Assembly: GCA_007127015.1 (NCBI GenBank)
Contig: SLAE01000084.1
Location: 1 to 25,212, forward strand
From: Desulfonatronospira sp.
GTDB taxonomy: Bacteria > Desulfobacterota > Desulfovibrionia > Desulfovibrionales > Desulfonatronovibrionaceae
DNA: 25,212 nt
Direction of reading: 5' to 3'
Every line of letters begins with the position of its first letter. The first letter of the stretch is position 1. The notes under the pieces were generated by a model, which was not told the origin of the DNA, did no database searches, and saw only the letters and a list, made by a program, of their open reading frames with translations. The position numbers and the translations under genes were made by a program. This document shows, in pieces, positions 15,158 to 23,030 of this stretch.

Positions 15158-15847
15158 ATGATCCAGGTAAAACATCTATCCCATTCATTCGGCAGGCACT
15201 GGGTACTTAAAAACATAAGTTTTTCCCTGGACAAGGGTGATTTTCTGTTTCTTACCGGACCTTCGGGCGCAGGTAAAACCACACTCCTGCGCGTGCTGCA
15301 TGGAAGCCTGGCTCTGCAAAGAGGCAGGGTGCTAATTGCCGGCTTTGACTTGAAAACCCTTCCGGAAAAAAGGCTTTATCAGCTGAGAAGGCAGGTGGCC
15401 ATAGTTTTTCAGGATTTCAGGATTCTTCCGGATAAGAGTGTCCGGGACAATGTGGCCCTTCCTCTGCAGGTCAGGGGCATGATTTCCGGACAGGTGCAGA
15501 AGAGGGTTCGAGCGGTGCTTAGAGGTCTGCATCTGGACAGGAAAGCCGGACATCTGTGCCGGGAAATTTCCGGAGGCGAACAGCAAAGGGTTGCAGTAGC
15601 CAGAGCGGTGGTCACCAACCCGAAGGTTCTGCTGGCGGACGAGCCAACAGGAAACCTGGACAAAAAGCTGTCCATGCAGCTCATGGAAGTGTTCAGACAG
15701 TTCCATATTCACGGCACAACAGTGGTTCTGGCCACGCACAGCGAGAACCTGATCAATTCGCTGCCAGGAGCAAAGATCCTGTGCCTGAAGGATGGATCAG
15801 CAACAGAGTCAAGCTGGAATGCAGGGGAAGAGGAATGCGCGTATTAG
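15158..15847 (+). CDS. ftsE: Cell division ATP-binding protein FtsE
   Basis: FtsE is the ABC ATPase that, with FtsX, transmits a signal from the divisome across the membrane to peptidoglycan hydrolases. The 229-residue protein has Walker A GPSGAGKTT (34-42), Q-loop VFQDFRILPDKSV, signature ISGGEQQRVAVARA (137-150), Walker B VLLADEPTGNLD (157-168) and the H-loop ATHSE. The length is normal for FtsE. It starts 3 bases after the nrdJ stop with only a weak ribosome-binding site (GGGTAAG), consistent with coupling to nrdJ translation. Its 3' end overlaps ftsX by 13 bases. Confidence 0.95.
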   Translation: MIQVKHLSHSFGRHWVLKNISFSLDKGDFLFLTGPSGAGKTTLLRVLHGSLALQRGRVLIAGFDLKTLPEKRLYQLRRQVAIVFQDFRILPDKSVRDNVALPLQVRGMISGQVQKRVRAVLRGLHLDRKAGHLCREISGGEQQRVAVARAVVTNPKVLLADEPTGNLDKKLSMQLMEVFRQFHIHGTTVVLATHSENLINSLPGAKILCLKDGSATESSWNAGEEECAY

Positions 15848-16713
15848 CCGGACTGTTTCTTCAGGGACTGACCAACCTGGGCAGGAACAAATGGGCTCAG
15901 TTTTTTACTCTGAGCACGGTGATCTTCACCGCTTTCATGGCCGGGCTTTTTCTTCTGGTTCTTTACAATCTGCAGCTTGCTGCAAGAAGCACCCAGGAAG
16001 GTATTCAGTTTCAGGTTTACTGGGACCAGGACAAGCCTCTGGAAGAAGTCAGAGAACAATGGAAGGAGATCTCGACCTGGGATATCAGCGCCATTACCAC
16101 CTTTACTCCTGAAGAGGCGCTTTATTCCCTGGCCGATTCCCTGTCCGCCGATCTGGACATTGAATTTCTGACCCTGCATAATCCCTTGCCCCCTACCGCG
16201 CTGATCGAGTTTTCCCTGCAGGATGGTTACGGGGAGGACAGGACCAGACAAGTACGCTCAAAACTTATGGATCTGCCCGGAGTACAAAGGGTTGGCTTCA
16301 ATCCCCTGCAGCTGGATCTTGCCAGGACCTGGATCAGGGTCAGTTCGGGAATATTCTGGCCGCTGATCGGACTTATGCTGGTGATCACCGGACTGGTGGT
16401 GGCCAACACCTTGAAGCTCAACCAGATGCAGCGCAGGGAAGAAGTTGAGATTCTGGCACTTGTAGGTGCCAGCAGCGGTTATATACAGTTTCCCCTGCTT
16501 ATCAGCGGAGCAGTGCAGGGGCTGGTGGGGGGAGCATTATCCCTTGGACTGCTCAGGGTCCTGCATCTGGCTGTTGAGGATGTGCTTTATTTTCCTCCGT
16601 TGTGGGTCAGGATTGAATTCCTTCCACCACTGTACATTCTGGCTGTTCCGGCAGTGCTGACCCTGGTTGGGATTTTCAGCAGCTTTCTGGCGGTCAGGAG
16701 CCGGTTGAGATAG
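15835..16713 (+). CDS. ftsX: Cell division permease-like protein FtsX
   Basis: FtsX is the membrane partner of FtsE. From the ATG at 15835 the protein is 292 residues, the usual size. The first transmembrane helix spans about 24-46. The periplasmic domain (about 50-168) includes the QFQVYWDQ strand. Three further helices lie at about 172-192, 218-243 and 264-286. The cytoplasmic loop RREEVEILALVGAS (200-213) is a hallmark of FtsX. The reading frame is open upstream to 15556, but that part only shadows ftsE. GGGGAAGAGGA just before the ATG supports the chosen start. No envC-like or peptidase gene follows. Confidence 0.94.
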   Translation: MRVLAGLFLQGLTNLGRNKWAQFFTLSTVIFTAFMAGLFLLVLYNLQLAARSTQEGIQFQVYWDQDKPLEEVREQWKEISTWDISAITTFTPEEALYSLADSLSADLDIEFLTLHNPLPPTALIEFSLQDGYGEDRTRQVRSKLMDLPGVQRVGFNPLQLDLARTWIRVSSGIFWPLIGLMLVITGLVVANTLKLNQMQRREEVEILALVGASSGYIQFPLLISGAVQGLVGGALSLGLLRVLHLAVEDVLYFPPLWVRIEFLPPLYILAVPAVLTLVGIFSSFLAVRSRLR

Positions 16714-16719
16714 CACCAG

Positions 16720-16763
16720 AAAAAAAGTGCGGAATTTTGGGAGCCTGTGTACGGATTCAGGTT
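16720..16763. repeat. Fragment of the intergenic palindromic repeat family
   Basis: Between ftsX and the methyltransferase gene, AAGTGCGGAATTTTGGGAGCCTG (about 16725-16746) resembles the right arm of the palindrome at 6693-6720 (AAGTGCCGGATTTTAGAACCTG). The following TGTACGGATTCAGG (16749-16762) repeats the sequence flanking foldback copy B (6573-6586). It appears to be a remnant that joins pieces found separately near 6.6 kb. Confidence 0.55.
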
Positions 16764-16777
16764 ATAAGGCGTAAGTG

Positions 16778-17422
16778 ATGAAGAATGGTGTTCAAGATCT
16801 GCAGTTGACCATGGCCGGTCACAGATTGACGGTTAAACGTTCCGGAGACCTTGAAAGTCTGTGGTCGGAAATGGAAGACGGCTTTGGAAATGTAGAACGC
16901 ATCCCCTACTGGACTGAAGTATGGCCTTCAAGCGTTGTTCTGGCCGAACACCTGGACGGGCACCGGCATCTGCTCCAGGGAAAATTGTGCCTGGAAGCAG
17001 GCTGCGGACTCGGGGCCACAGCCATACTGGCTTCCAGATTCGGAGCCCGGGTGGTGGCTCTGGATATTGAGTGGCCGGCCCTTCATTTTGCCAGGCAGAG
17101 CCAGTCTCTGAACTGGGTTCATTCAGTATACTGGGTGTGCATGGACTGGCAGAACCCTGCTTTTAAAGAACAAAAATTTGATTTTATCTGGGCTGGAGAT
17201 GTTCTTTACGAAACCCGGCTGGCCATGTCTCTGTCCTGTCTTCTGGATCATTGTCTGGCTCCTGATGGGCGGGTGTGGATAGCGGATCAGGAAAGAAATG
17301 TTTCCGGACGTGCCTGGAAGGAGCTGCTGGCTCAAGGCTATAAAAGCAGAGAGATCAGCAGGCGCAAGGTGCACTGGTTCTCTCAGAAGGCCGGAGTGAG
17401 GCTGGTGGAACTTTCACGCTGA
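16778..17422 (+). CDS. Class I SAM-dependent methyltransferase, METTL/lysine-methyltransferase-like
   Basis: The 214-residue protein has the seven-strand methyltransferase fold. PYWTEVWPSS (43-52) is the 'PYW..WP' lead-in of the METTL21/METTL23/Nnt1-like family. LEAGCGLG (72-79) is SAM motif I. ALDIEW is the acidic end of strand 2, and GDVLYE (140-145) matches the family's D-x-x-Y motif. Those eukaryotic relatives modify protein lysines, but the bacterial substrate is unknown. A GTG three bases earlier could also serve as start; the ATG at 16778 is better spaced from AAGGCG. It follows ftsX by 64 bases that contain a repeat fragment. Confidence 0.75.
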   Translation: MKNGVQDLQLTMAGHRLTVKRSGDLESLWSEMEDGFGNVERIPYWTEVWPSSVVLAEHLDGHRHLLQGKLCLEAGCGLGATAILASRFGARVVALDIEWPALHFARQSQSLNWVHSVYWVCMDWQNPAFKEQKFDFIWAGDVLYETRLAMSLSCLLDHCLAPDGRVWIADQERNVSGRAWKELLAQGYKSREISRRKVHWFSQKAGVRLVELSR

Positions 17423-17558
17423 TTCAGGAAAGCGGCATGTATGGAAGTTATTTATACTCAGCCAGGGAGAATCTTCATTCATAATAAAGCTTAATTTAAG
17501 GTAATCATATCCAGGCTATGTAAATCTGTCTTGCGGCAAAATTCTGGAGGAACAACAA

Positions 17559-17978
17559 ATGGGGAAAACCATACGCTTCGGCGTATCTCTGGATCTGGAT
17601 CTTCTATCCAGATTTGATGAGCTGTGCGCCAAAAAAAGCTATCAGACCAGATCCGAGGCCATACGCGATCTGATCCGCAACACCCTGGTTCAGCAGCACT
17701 GGGAGGATGAAGCCGGAGAATCAGTCGGCGTGCTTTCACTGGTCTATGACCACCATCAAAGCGATCTTTCCGGGAAGCTGACCCAGATTCAGCATGACTC
17801 GCTTGATCTGGTCATCACCTCTTTGCACGTTCATCTGGACCATCATAATTGCCTGGAGGTTCTGGTTCTGCGTGGTCCTGGAAGAGAAATCAGGGATACG
17901 GCGCAGAAACTGATTGCGGTTAAAGGAGTCAAACACGGAAGTCTGAACCTGTCCACCACCGGCGAGGACCTGGTTTAA
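17559..17978 (+). CDS. nikR: Nickel-responsive transcriptional regulator NikR
   Basis: NikR binds Ni(II) and then DNA, usually repressing nickel uptake. The 139-residue protein has an N-terminal ribbon-helix-helix domain (about 1-48; IRFGVSLDLDLLSRFDEL, then RSEAIRDLIRN) and a C-terminal ACT-like metal domain. The four high-affinity nickel ligands are present: His79, His90, His92 and Cys98 (in QIQHD, SLHVHLDHHNCLE). GGAGG lies about 8 bases before the ATG. No nickel transporter is adjacent. Instead its stop codon overlaps the folE2 start by one base (TAATG), so the two are translated together. I found no convincing NikR operator in the 136 bases upstream. Confidence 0.93.
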   Translation: MGKTIRFGVSLDLDLLSRFDELCAKKSYQTRSEAIRDLIRNTLVQQHWEDEAGESVGVLSLVYDHHQSDLSGKLTQIQHDSLDLVITSLHVHLDHHNCLEVLVLRGPGREIRDTAQKLIAVKGVKHGSLNLSTTGEDLV

Positions 17979-18751
17979 TGCGCGATGTCCAGAAAGGTTC
18001 TCCTGAATTTCCACTGGCCATAGACCGGGTGGGAGTAAAAAATCTGAAAGTGCCCCTGCTGGTTCAGGACCGCGGGCAGGGGCAGCAGCACACGGTTGCT
18101 GATGTGGATCTGTGCGTGGACCTGCCTGGAAGGTTCAAAGGCACGCACATGAGCCGCTTTCTGGAGGCCCTCAGCTGCTGGAATCAGGTCCTGACCTACG
18201 ACAGCTTCAAAGAGCTTTTATCCGATGTAAGCTGCCGCCTGGACGCCCAGAAGGCGCACCTGCGCTTTGACTTCTCCTACTTTTATCCCCGCAGGGCGCC
18301 GGTCAGCGGCCACGAGTTCTCCATGGACTACAAATCTTTTCTCTCCGGCGAGTTTTCCCAGGGACGGATAAAAATGGCACAGGGGGTTGAGGTGCCGGTC
18401 ATGACCGTCTGCCCCTGTTCCCTGGCCATCAGCAGACATGGCGCTCACAGCCAGAGGGCTTACGTGAGGATCAGGTGCGGCTACAAAGGGCTGCTCTGGC
18501 TGGAGGAGCTGATTGACCTGGCCATGCGTTCCGGCTCATCTCCGGTATATCCTCTGCTGAAAAGAGAGGATGAAAAATTTGTTACAGACGAGGCCTTTGA
18601 CAAACCTACTTTTGTGGAAGACGTGGTCAGGTACACGGCCAATCGCCTGAGCAGTCATCCGCGAATACTCTGGTATGAAGCGGAGGTGGAGAGTTTTGAA
18701 TCCATACACAACCACAGTGCCTACGCCATGATCACCGGGGGAGTGAAATAA
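17978..18751 (+). CDS. folE2: GTP cyclohydrolase IB (FolE2)
   Basis: FolE2 converts GTP to 7,8-dihydroneopterin triphosphate, the first step of folate biosynthesis (and of queuosine-type pathways). It is the type that does not depend strictly on zinc. The 257-residue protein has full length with the motif VCPCSLAISRHGAHSQRA (144-161), including Cys147 and His157, GTHMSRF (55-61) and the C-terminal VESFESIHNHSAYA segment. It overlaps nikR by one base and has no separate promoter visible, which suggests that it is expressed with the metal regulator. A weak hairpin follows. Confidence 0.93.
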   Translation: MRDVQKGSPEFPLAIDRVGVKNLKVPLLVQDRGQGQQHTVADVDLCVDLPGRFKGTHMSRFLEALSCWNQVLTYDSFKELLSDVSCRLDAQKAHLRFDFSYFYPRRAPVSGHEFSMDYKSFLSGEFSQGRIKMAQGVEVPVMTVCPCSLAISRHGAHSQRAYVRIRCGYKGLLWLEELIDLAMRSGSSPVYPLLKREDEKFVTDEAFDKPTFVEDVVRYTANRLSSHPRILWYEAEVESFESIHNHSAYAMITGGVK

Positions 18752-18763
18752 AGCCCTGCAGAG

Positions 18764-18790
18764 CCGGATACAATCAATCCGGATTTGATT
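18764..18790 (+). terminator. Weak terminator-like hairpin after folE2
   Basis: CCGGAT (18764-18769) and ATCCGG (18777-18782) form a 6-bp stem with a 7-base loop, followed by ATTTGATTTT. The T tract is interrupted and overlaps the proposed recA -35 box. Confidence 0.4.
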
Positions 18791-18813
18791 TTATCCCTTT
18801 ATAAGTATATTAT
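18785..18813 (+). promoter_or_regulatory. Candidate recA promoter
   Basis: TTGATT (18785-18790) and TATTAT (18808-18813) are separated by exactly 17 bases, matching four and five of six sigma-70 consensus positions. Transcription would start near 18820, about 30 bases before the recA ATG. I see no clear LexA box around it. Confidence 0.6.
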
Positions 18814-18851
18814 TCATCTGCTTTTTCAAAAATACAACACCAGGAGCATGT

Positions 18852-19925
18852 ATGGCCAAGAAAACGCAATCAGCCGAGGAACTGCGCAAAGAAGCACTGC
18901 ACACGGCTATCACCACGATTGAGCGCAAGTATGGTCAGGGATCGGTCATGCGTCTGTCAGACGAAGCCCACCAGATGATCCCCTCCATTCCTACAGGATC
19001 CATCGGTCTGGATCTGGCTCTGGGCATCGGTGGAATTCCCAGGGGACGGGTTTCGGAAATCTTCGGTCCGGAATCCTCGGGCAAGACCACCCTGGCCCTG
19101 CACATTATCGCCGAAGCCCAGAAAAGAGGCGGTGCAGCCGCCTTTATCGACGCGGAGCACGCTCTGGATGTCAATTATGCCAGGCGGCTGGGTGTAAAGA
19201 CCGAGGAACTTCTGGTTTCACAGCCGGACTACGGAGAACAGGCATTGGAAATAGCCGACCTTCTGGTGCGTTCCGGCGGCCTGGACGTGATTGTCGTTGA
19301 TTCGGTAGCTGCCCTTATTCCACAGGCGGAGCTGGAAGGCAGCATGGGTGAGACTCAGGTCGGGGGCCAGGCCAGACTCATGTCCCATGCCATGCGCAAA
19401 CTGACCGGCACCATACACCGCTCCAAAACGTCTTTGATCTTTATCAATCAGATCCGGATGAAGATCGGAACCATTGGATACGGCAACCCGGAAACCACCA
19501 GCGGAGGCAACGCGCTGAAGTTTTATGCCTCGGTGCGCCTGGACATCCGCAAGATTCAGACCCTGAAGGACAGGGACGAAGTTGTGGGCAACCGGGTCAA
19601 GGTTAAGACGGTCAAAAACAAGGTTGCTCCCCCGTTTCGGGAAATCCAGTTCGATATCATGTATGGCCAGGGTATCTCCAGGGTGGGGGAGCTTCTGGAC
19701 ATGGGCGTGGAACACGGAGTGCTGGATAAAAGCGGAGCCTGGTACGCTTTTGGTTCCGAGCGCCTGGGCCAGGGCAGGGAAAATGTCAGGGCTTTTCTGC
19801 AGGAAAACGATGAGCTGCGCCAGAACGTGGAGAATAAGCTGCTGAGCCACCTTGGGGTTTTGCAGCCGGAGCAGGAAGCTGAAGAAGTAAAAGCCAAGAC
19901 CCGGGACGGAGTCAGCAGTGCTTAG
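18852..19925 (+). CDS. recA: Recombinase RecA
   Basis: RecA forms filaments on single-stranded DNA, drives strand exchange and triggers LexA self-cleavage. The 357-residue protein has Walker A GPESSGKT (72-79), Walker B-type VIVVDSVAAL, the L1 loop region EGSMGETQVG, the L2 region TIGYGNPETTSGG, and the conserved FINQIRMKIG strand. The C-terminus is acidic but short. CAGGAG lies 5 bases before the ATG; an earlier ATG at 18848 is out of frame. Its last 8 bases overlap the alaS start; recX, which often sits here, is absent. Confidence 0.98.
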   Translation: MAKKTQSAEELRKEALHTAITTIERKYGQGSVMRLSDEAHQMIPSIPTGSIGLDLALGIGGIPRGRVSEIFGPESSGKTTLALHIIAEAQKRGGAAAFIDAEHALDVNYARRLGVKTEELLVSQPDYGEQALEIADLLVRSGGLDVIVVDSVAALIPQAELEGSMGETQVGGQARLMSHAMRKLTGTIHRSKTSLIFINQIRMKIGTIGYGNPETTSGGNALKFYASVRLDIRKIQTLKDRDEVVGNRVKVKTVKNKVAPPFREIQFDIMYGQGISRVGELLDMGVEHGVLDKSGAWYAFGSERLGQGRENVRAFLQENDELRQNVENKLLSHLGVLQPEQEAEEVKAKTRDGVSSA

Positions 19926-22566
19926 TTCAGCAGAGATCCGGGACAGATTTCTGAATTTTTTCCGGGAAAACGGGCATACCGTGGTTCCCAGCTCGCCCCT
20001 TGTTCCAGGTGATGATCCCACACTTTTGTTTACCAACGCAGGCATGGTTCAATTCAAAAAGGTTTTTCTGGGACAGGAAAAACTGGATTTCACCCGTGCG
20101 GCGACAGCTCAGAAATGTCTGCGCGTTGGGGGCAAACACAACGATCTGGAAAATGTGGGCCGCACGAGGAGACACCATACCTTTTTCGAAATGCTGGGCA
20201 GCTTCTCTTTTGGGGACTATTTCAAGGATGTGGCCATTGACCTGGCCTGGCGCTTTCTGACCGAAGACCTGGAGCTGGACAGAAATAAGCTGTACATCAC
20301 CATTTATCAGGACGATGAAGAAGCTCACTCTTTATGGCGCAAGATCGCAGGAATGCCTGCTGAGCGCATTTTCCGGCTGGGAGAGCAGGACAACTTCTGG
20401 TCCATGGGAGATACCGGACCCTGCGGCCCCTGCTCGGAAATTCTGTACGATCAGGGCGAGGAGCTGGCCTGCGGTCAGGACTGCGCCATAGGAGTCTGTG
20501 ACTGCGACAGATATCTGGAAATCTGGAACCTGGTTTTCATGCAGTATGACCGTGATGAACAGGGCGTCTTGAATCCTCTGCCCCGACCGAGCATTGATAC
20601 GGGAATGGGTCTGGAAAGAATCAGCGCCGTATGCCAGGGAGTACGCTCCAACTACGATACGGACCTGCTGAGCAGCCTCATCCAGGATACGGCCCTGAAA
20701 GCAGGAATAAAGTACGGCCTGGATCGTGACCTGGATGTTGCTCTCAGGGTGATAGCCGACCATGCCAGATCTTCAGCATTTATGATCGCCGACGGCATCC
20801 TGCCTTCAAACGAGGGGCGGGGATATATTCTGCGCAGAGTGATCCGCAGGGCGTTTCGCTTCGGCAGGTATCTGGGACTGGTCAGTCCTTTTCTGCATCA
20901 GACGGTTCAAGTTGTGGTCCGGGATATGGGACAGGCTTATCCTGAACTGGAAAAGGCCCGAGAGTTCATGGCCCGGGTCATCCAGCAGGAGGAGGAGAGA
21001 TTTTCCGAGACTCTGGATAAGGGGCTGGCTCTGCTTGAGGATGAACTCAAAAAGATTGAGGAGCAGGCTCTTGACACCGTCCCCGGAGAAACAGCCTTCA
21101 AACTGTATGACACTTATGGTTTTCCAATAGATATTGTTAATGATATTGCCAGGAAACGCGGACTGAGCGTGGATGAGCATGGTTTCAACGAGTGCATGCT
21201 GGCTCAGAAGCAAAGAGCCAGGGCTGCCTGGAAGGGAGAAGGCAGAACCGGGCTCCAGGCGGCACTGGGCTTATTGCAGGATAATGCTTCTCTGACCGGA
21301 TTCGTTGGTTATGAGCGCCTGAAGGATCATGCCCGGATCGTACTTTTGCTTGATGAAGAATACCGGGCAGTTGACTCACTGTCTCAAAATGAACGGGGCT
21401 GGATGGTGACTTCAAGTACCCCGTTTTACGGCGAATCAGGTGGACAGGTTGGAGACCGGGGCCGGGTAATCGGTCCGGATGGCCGGGCGGTCGTGGAAGA
21501 CGCCCAGAACCCGGGTGCGGACGTTGTCGCGCATAAAATCAGCCTGGAGCAGGGAAAACTGAGCATGGGCGAAGAGGTGGAGCTTCTTGTTGATGAAGGC
21601 AAAAGAATCGCTGTCGCCCGCAACCATACGGCAACACATCTGCTGCACCGGGCTCTGCGACGGGTCCTGGGAGAGCACGTTCACCAGGCCGGTTCTCTGG
21701 TCGATGAGAAACGTCTGCGCTTTGATTTCAGCCATATTCAGGCCCTGAGCAGAGATGAGCTTGAGAGGGTCGAAGATGAGGTTAATGCCGCCATACTGGC
21801 TGATTATCAGGTAAAGATCCGGATGATGGATTATTCCGAGGCTGTCGCAAAGGGCGCTCTGGCTCTTTTTGGGGAGAAATACTCTGAAAGGGTCAGGGTG
21901 GTTTCTGTCGGGGATATTTCCACAGAGCTCTGCGGGGGTACACACCTGATTTCCACCGGGCAGGCCGGAAGCTTCTGCATTATCAGCGAATCAGCAGTGG
22001 GTTCAGGTATTCGCAGAATCGAAGCCCTGACCGGGTGGGAAGCTTTATTTCACTGGAAGAAAATGCGCTCCAGGGTTAACGGACTGCAGGAGATGCTCAA
22101 GTCCGGTCCGGATCAGCTTCCTGACAGAGTCAGCGGACTGCTGCTCCAGGTCAAGGAGCTGAACCGGGAGATAAGGATGCTGCAGCAGAAGGTCTCCGCG
22201 GGCGCAAGCGGAGACATCGCCGCAGACAAAAAATTTATCGCTCAGGTGCCTGTGATTGCCCGGCGCACTGATGCCGGGGATATTGAAGCTTTGCGAAGGC
22301 TTATGGACGATATCCGCTCCAGACTTGATACCGGCGTGGTTCTTCTGGGCACTGAAGACAACGGCAAGCCTCTGCTTCTGCTTTATGTCAGCAAGGATCT
22401 GCATGAAAAAGTCACTGCTCCGCAGTTGATCAAGGAAGTGGCCCGGGAAATAAAAGGCGGCGGAGGAGGCAGGTCTGATCTGGCACAGGCCGGCGGTTCC
22501 GATGCTCAAGGACTTGAAAGATCTTTTGAAAAGCTTGAGGAGATTCTGGCGGCAAGATTGATATAA
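19918..22566 (+). CDS. alaS: Alanyl-tRNA synthetase
   Basis: AlaS charges tRNA-Ala and edits mischarged Ser/Gly. The 882-residue protein is full length. The class II catalytic domain starts with FTNAGMVQFKKVF (38-50) and includes RHHTFFEMLGSFSFGDYF (85-102). The editing domain carries the zinc/editing residues His570 and His574 (HTATH) and Cys672/His676 (CGGTH). The C-terminal oligomerisation domain ends in the GGGGGRSDLAQAGG motif. Translation must start at the GTG inside the recA 3' end (GTGCTTAG), since this gives the family-typical SSAEIRDRFLNFF N-terminus. That overlap implies translational coupling with recA. Confidence 0.96.
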   Translation: MLSSAEIRDRFLNFFRENGHTVVPSSPLVPGDDPTLLFTNAGMVQFKKVFLGQEKLDFTRAATAQKCLRVGGKHNDLENVGRTRRHHTFFEMLGSFSFGDYFKDVAIDLAWRFLTEDLELDRNKLYITIYQDDEEAHSLWRKIAGMPAERIFRLGEQDNFWSMGDTGPCGPCSEILYDQGEELACGQDCAIGVCDCDRYLEIWNLVFMQYDRDEQGVLNPLPRPSIDTGMGLERISAVCQGVRSNYDTDLLSSLIQDTALKAGIKYGLDRDLDVALRVIADHARSSAFMIADGILPSNEGRGYILRRVIRRAFRFGRYLGLVSPFLHQTVQVVVRDMGQAYPELEKAREFMARVIQQEEERFSETLDKGLALLEDELKKIEEQALDTVPGETAFKLYDTYGFPIDIVNDIARKRGLSVDEHGFNECMLAQKQRARAAWKGEGRTGLQAALGLLQDNASLTGFVGYERLKDHARIVLLLDEEYRAVDSLSQNERGWMVTSSTPFYGESGGQVGDRGRVIGPDGRAVVEDAQNPGADVVAHKISLEQGKLSMGEEVELLVDEGKRIAVARNHTATHLLHRALRRVLGEHVHQAGSLVDEKRLRFDFSHIQALSRDELERVEDEVNAAILADYQVKIRMMDYSEAVAKGALALFGEKYSERVRVVSVGDISTELCGGTHLISTGQAGSFCIISESAVGSGIRRIEALTGWEALFHWKKMRSRVNGLQEMLKSGPDQLPDRVSGLLLQVKELNREIRMLQQKVSAGASGDIAADKKFIAQVPVIARRTDAGDIEALRRLMDDIRSRLDTGVVLLGTEDNGKPLLLLYVSKDLHEKVTAPQLIKEVAREIKGGGGGRSDLAQAGGSDAQGLERSFEKLEEILAARLI

Positions 22567-22735
22567 TTAATGGGAAATGCCTTCTAAGGAAAAGAGTTTT
22601 GAAATGTTTCGCAACAGTGGGTTCATCAGTATAGAGATTTTTATGTTTAACTGTTATCCGCATTAGTGGATTACTCATGGAAGCCTGTCAGAAAAAACAA
22701 GAAAGTTTGAAACACCCTTTCAGAGTGGCAGGTCC

Positions 22736-22847
22736 GACGCCAAGGAACACGAAGTTTAAGACGCTAAGCAGAGGCCTTGTCCAAAACAGGGCAACGGCAA
22801 ATGAAAACTATCCTGTCTTCCTTGGCGAGCTTCGCGCCTTTGCGTGA
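22736..22847. repeat. Imperfect inverted repeat of the 'ACGC-AAGG-CGAAG' type
   Basis: The left arm ACGCCAAGGAACACGAAG (22737-22754) and the reverse complement of the right arm (22817-22845, reading ACGCAAAGGCGCGAAGC) are similar. CCAAGGAA occurs in both arms in mirrored sense (left 22740-22747, right TTCCTTGG 22818-22825). From memory, arms of this kind are scattered between genes in many bacterial genomes. No ORF is inside. Confidence 0.6.
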
Positions 22848-22927
22848 AAAATGTTTTTGGGGCGGGCATGGCCAGCGTTAGATCAATGTGGTTAGGGTTT
22901 GCTTTGACCTGAAAGAGAGGAAAACTT

Positions 22928-22950
22928 CGGAGATGGCCTCCGGATTTTTA
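22928..22950 (+). terminator. Weak terminator-like hairpin upstream of nfnA
   Basis: CGGAG (22928-22932) and CTCCG (22938-22942) with a 5-base loop are followed by GATTTTTA. The stem is only 5 bp. It could end readthrough from alaS or act in the nfnA leader. Confidence 0.3.
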
Positions 22951-23030
22951 TATACTTAGACAGATACGCGTAATAAACTGCTCCGGGAAGAAGCTTGCTT
23001 CCGGCCGGGGACAAATCTGGGGCGGGTGGC

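Larger units (their letters stand above)
22567..23030. other. 464-base intergenic region between alaS and nfnA
   Basis: No gene is seen here. The region holds an imperfect inverted repeat (22736-22847) and a short terminator-like hairpin (22928-22950). A TATACT at 22950-22955 might be a -10 box for nfnA, but no matching -35 is evident. The first 150 bases after alaS show nothing recognisable apart from a short ATCC-N8-GGAT mirror near 22657-22672. Confidence 0.7.

Noticed and set aside
15556..15834. A 93-residue N-terminal extension of ftsX
   Set aside because: This part only reads ftsE in another frame; the FtsX family start and a good ribosome-binding site are at 15835.
17440..17470. GTAT...ATAC half-sites upstream of nikR as a NikR operator
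   Set aside because: The halves are only 4 bases and the spacing (19 bases overall) does not match the known GTATGA-N16-TCATAC arrangement.
18752..18851. A LexA (SOS) box ahead of recA
   Set aside because: I could not find a palindromic site resembling a known LexA operator near the candidate promoter.
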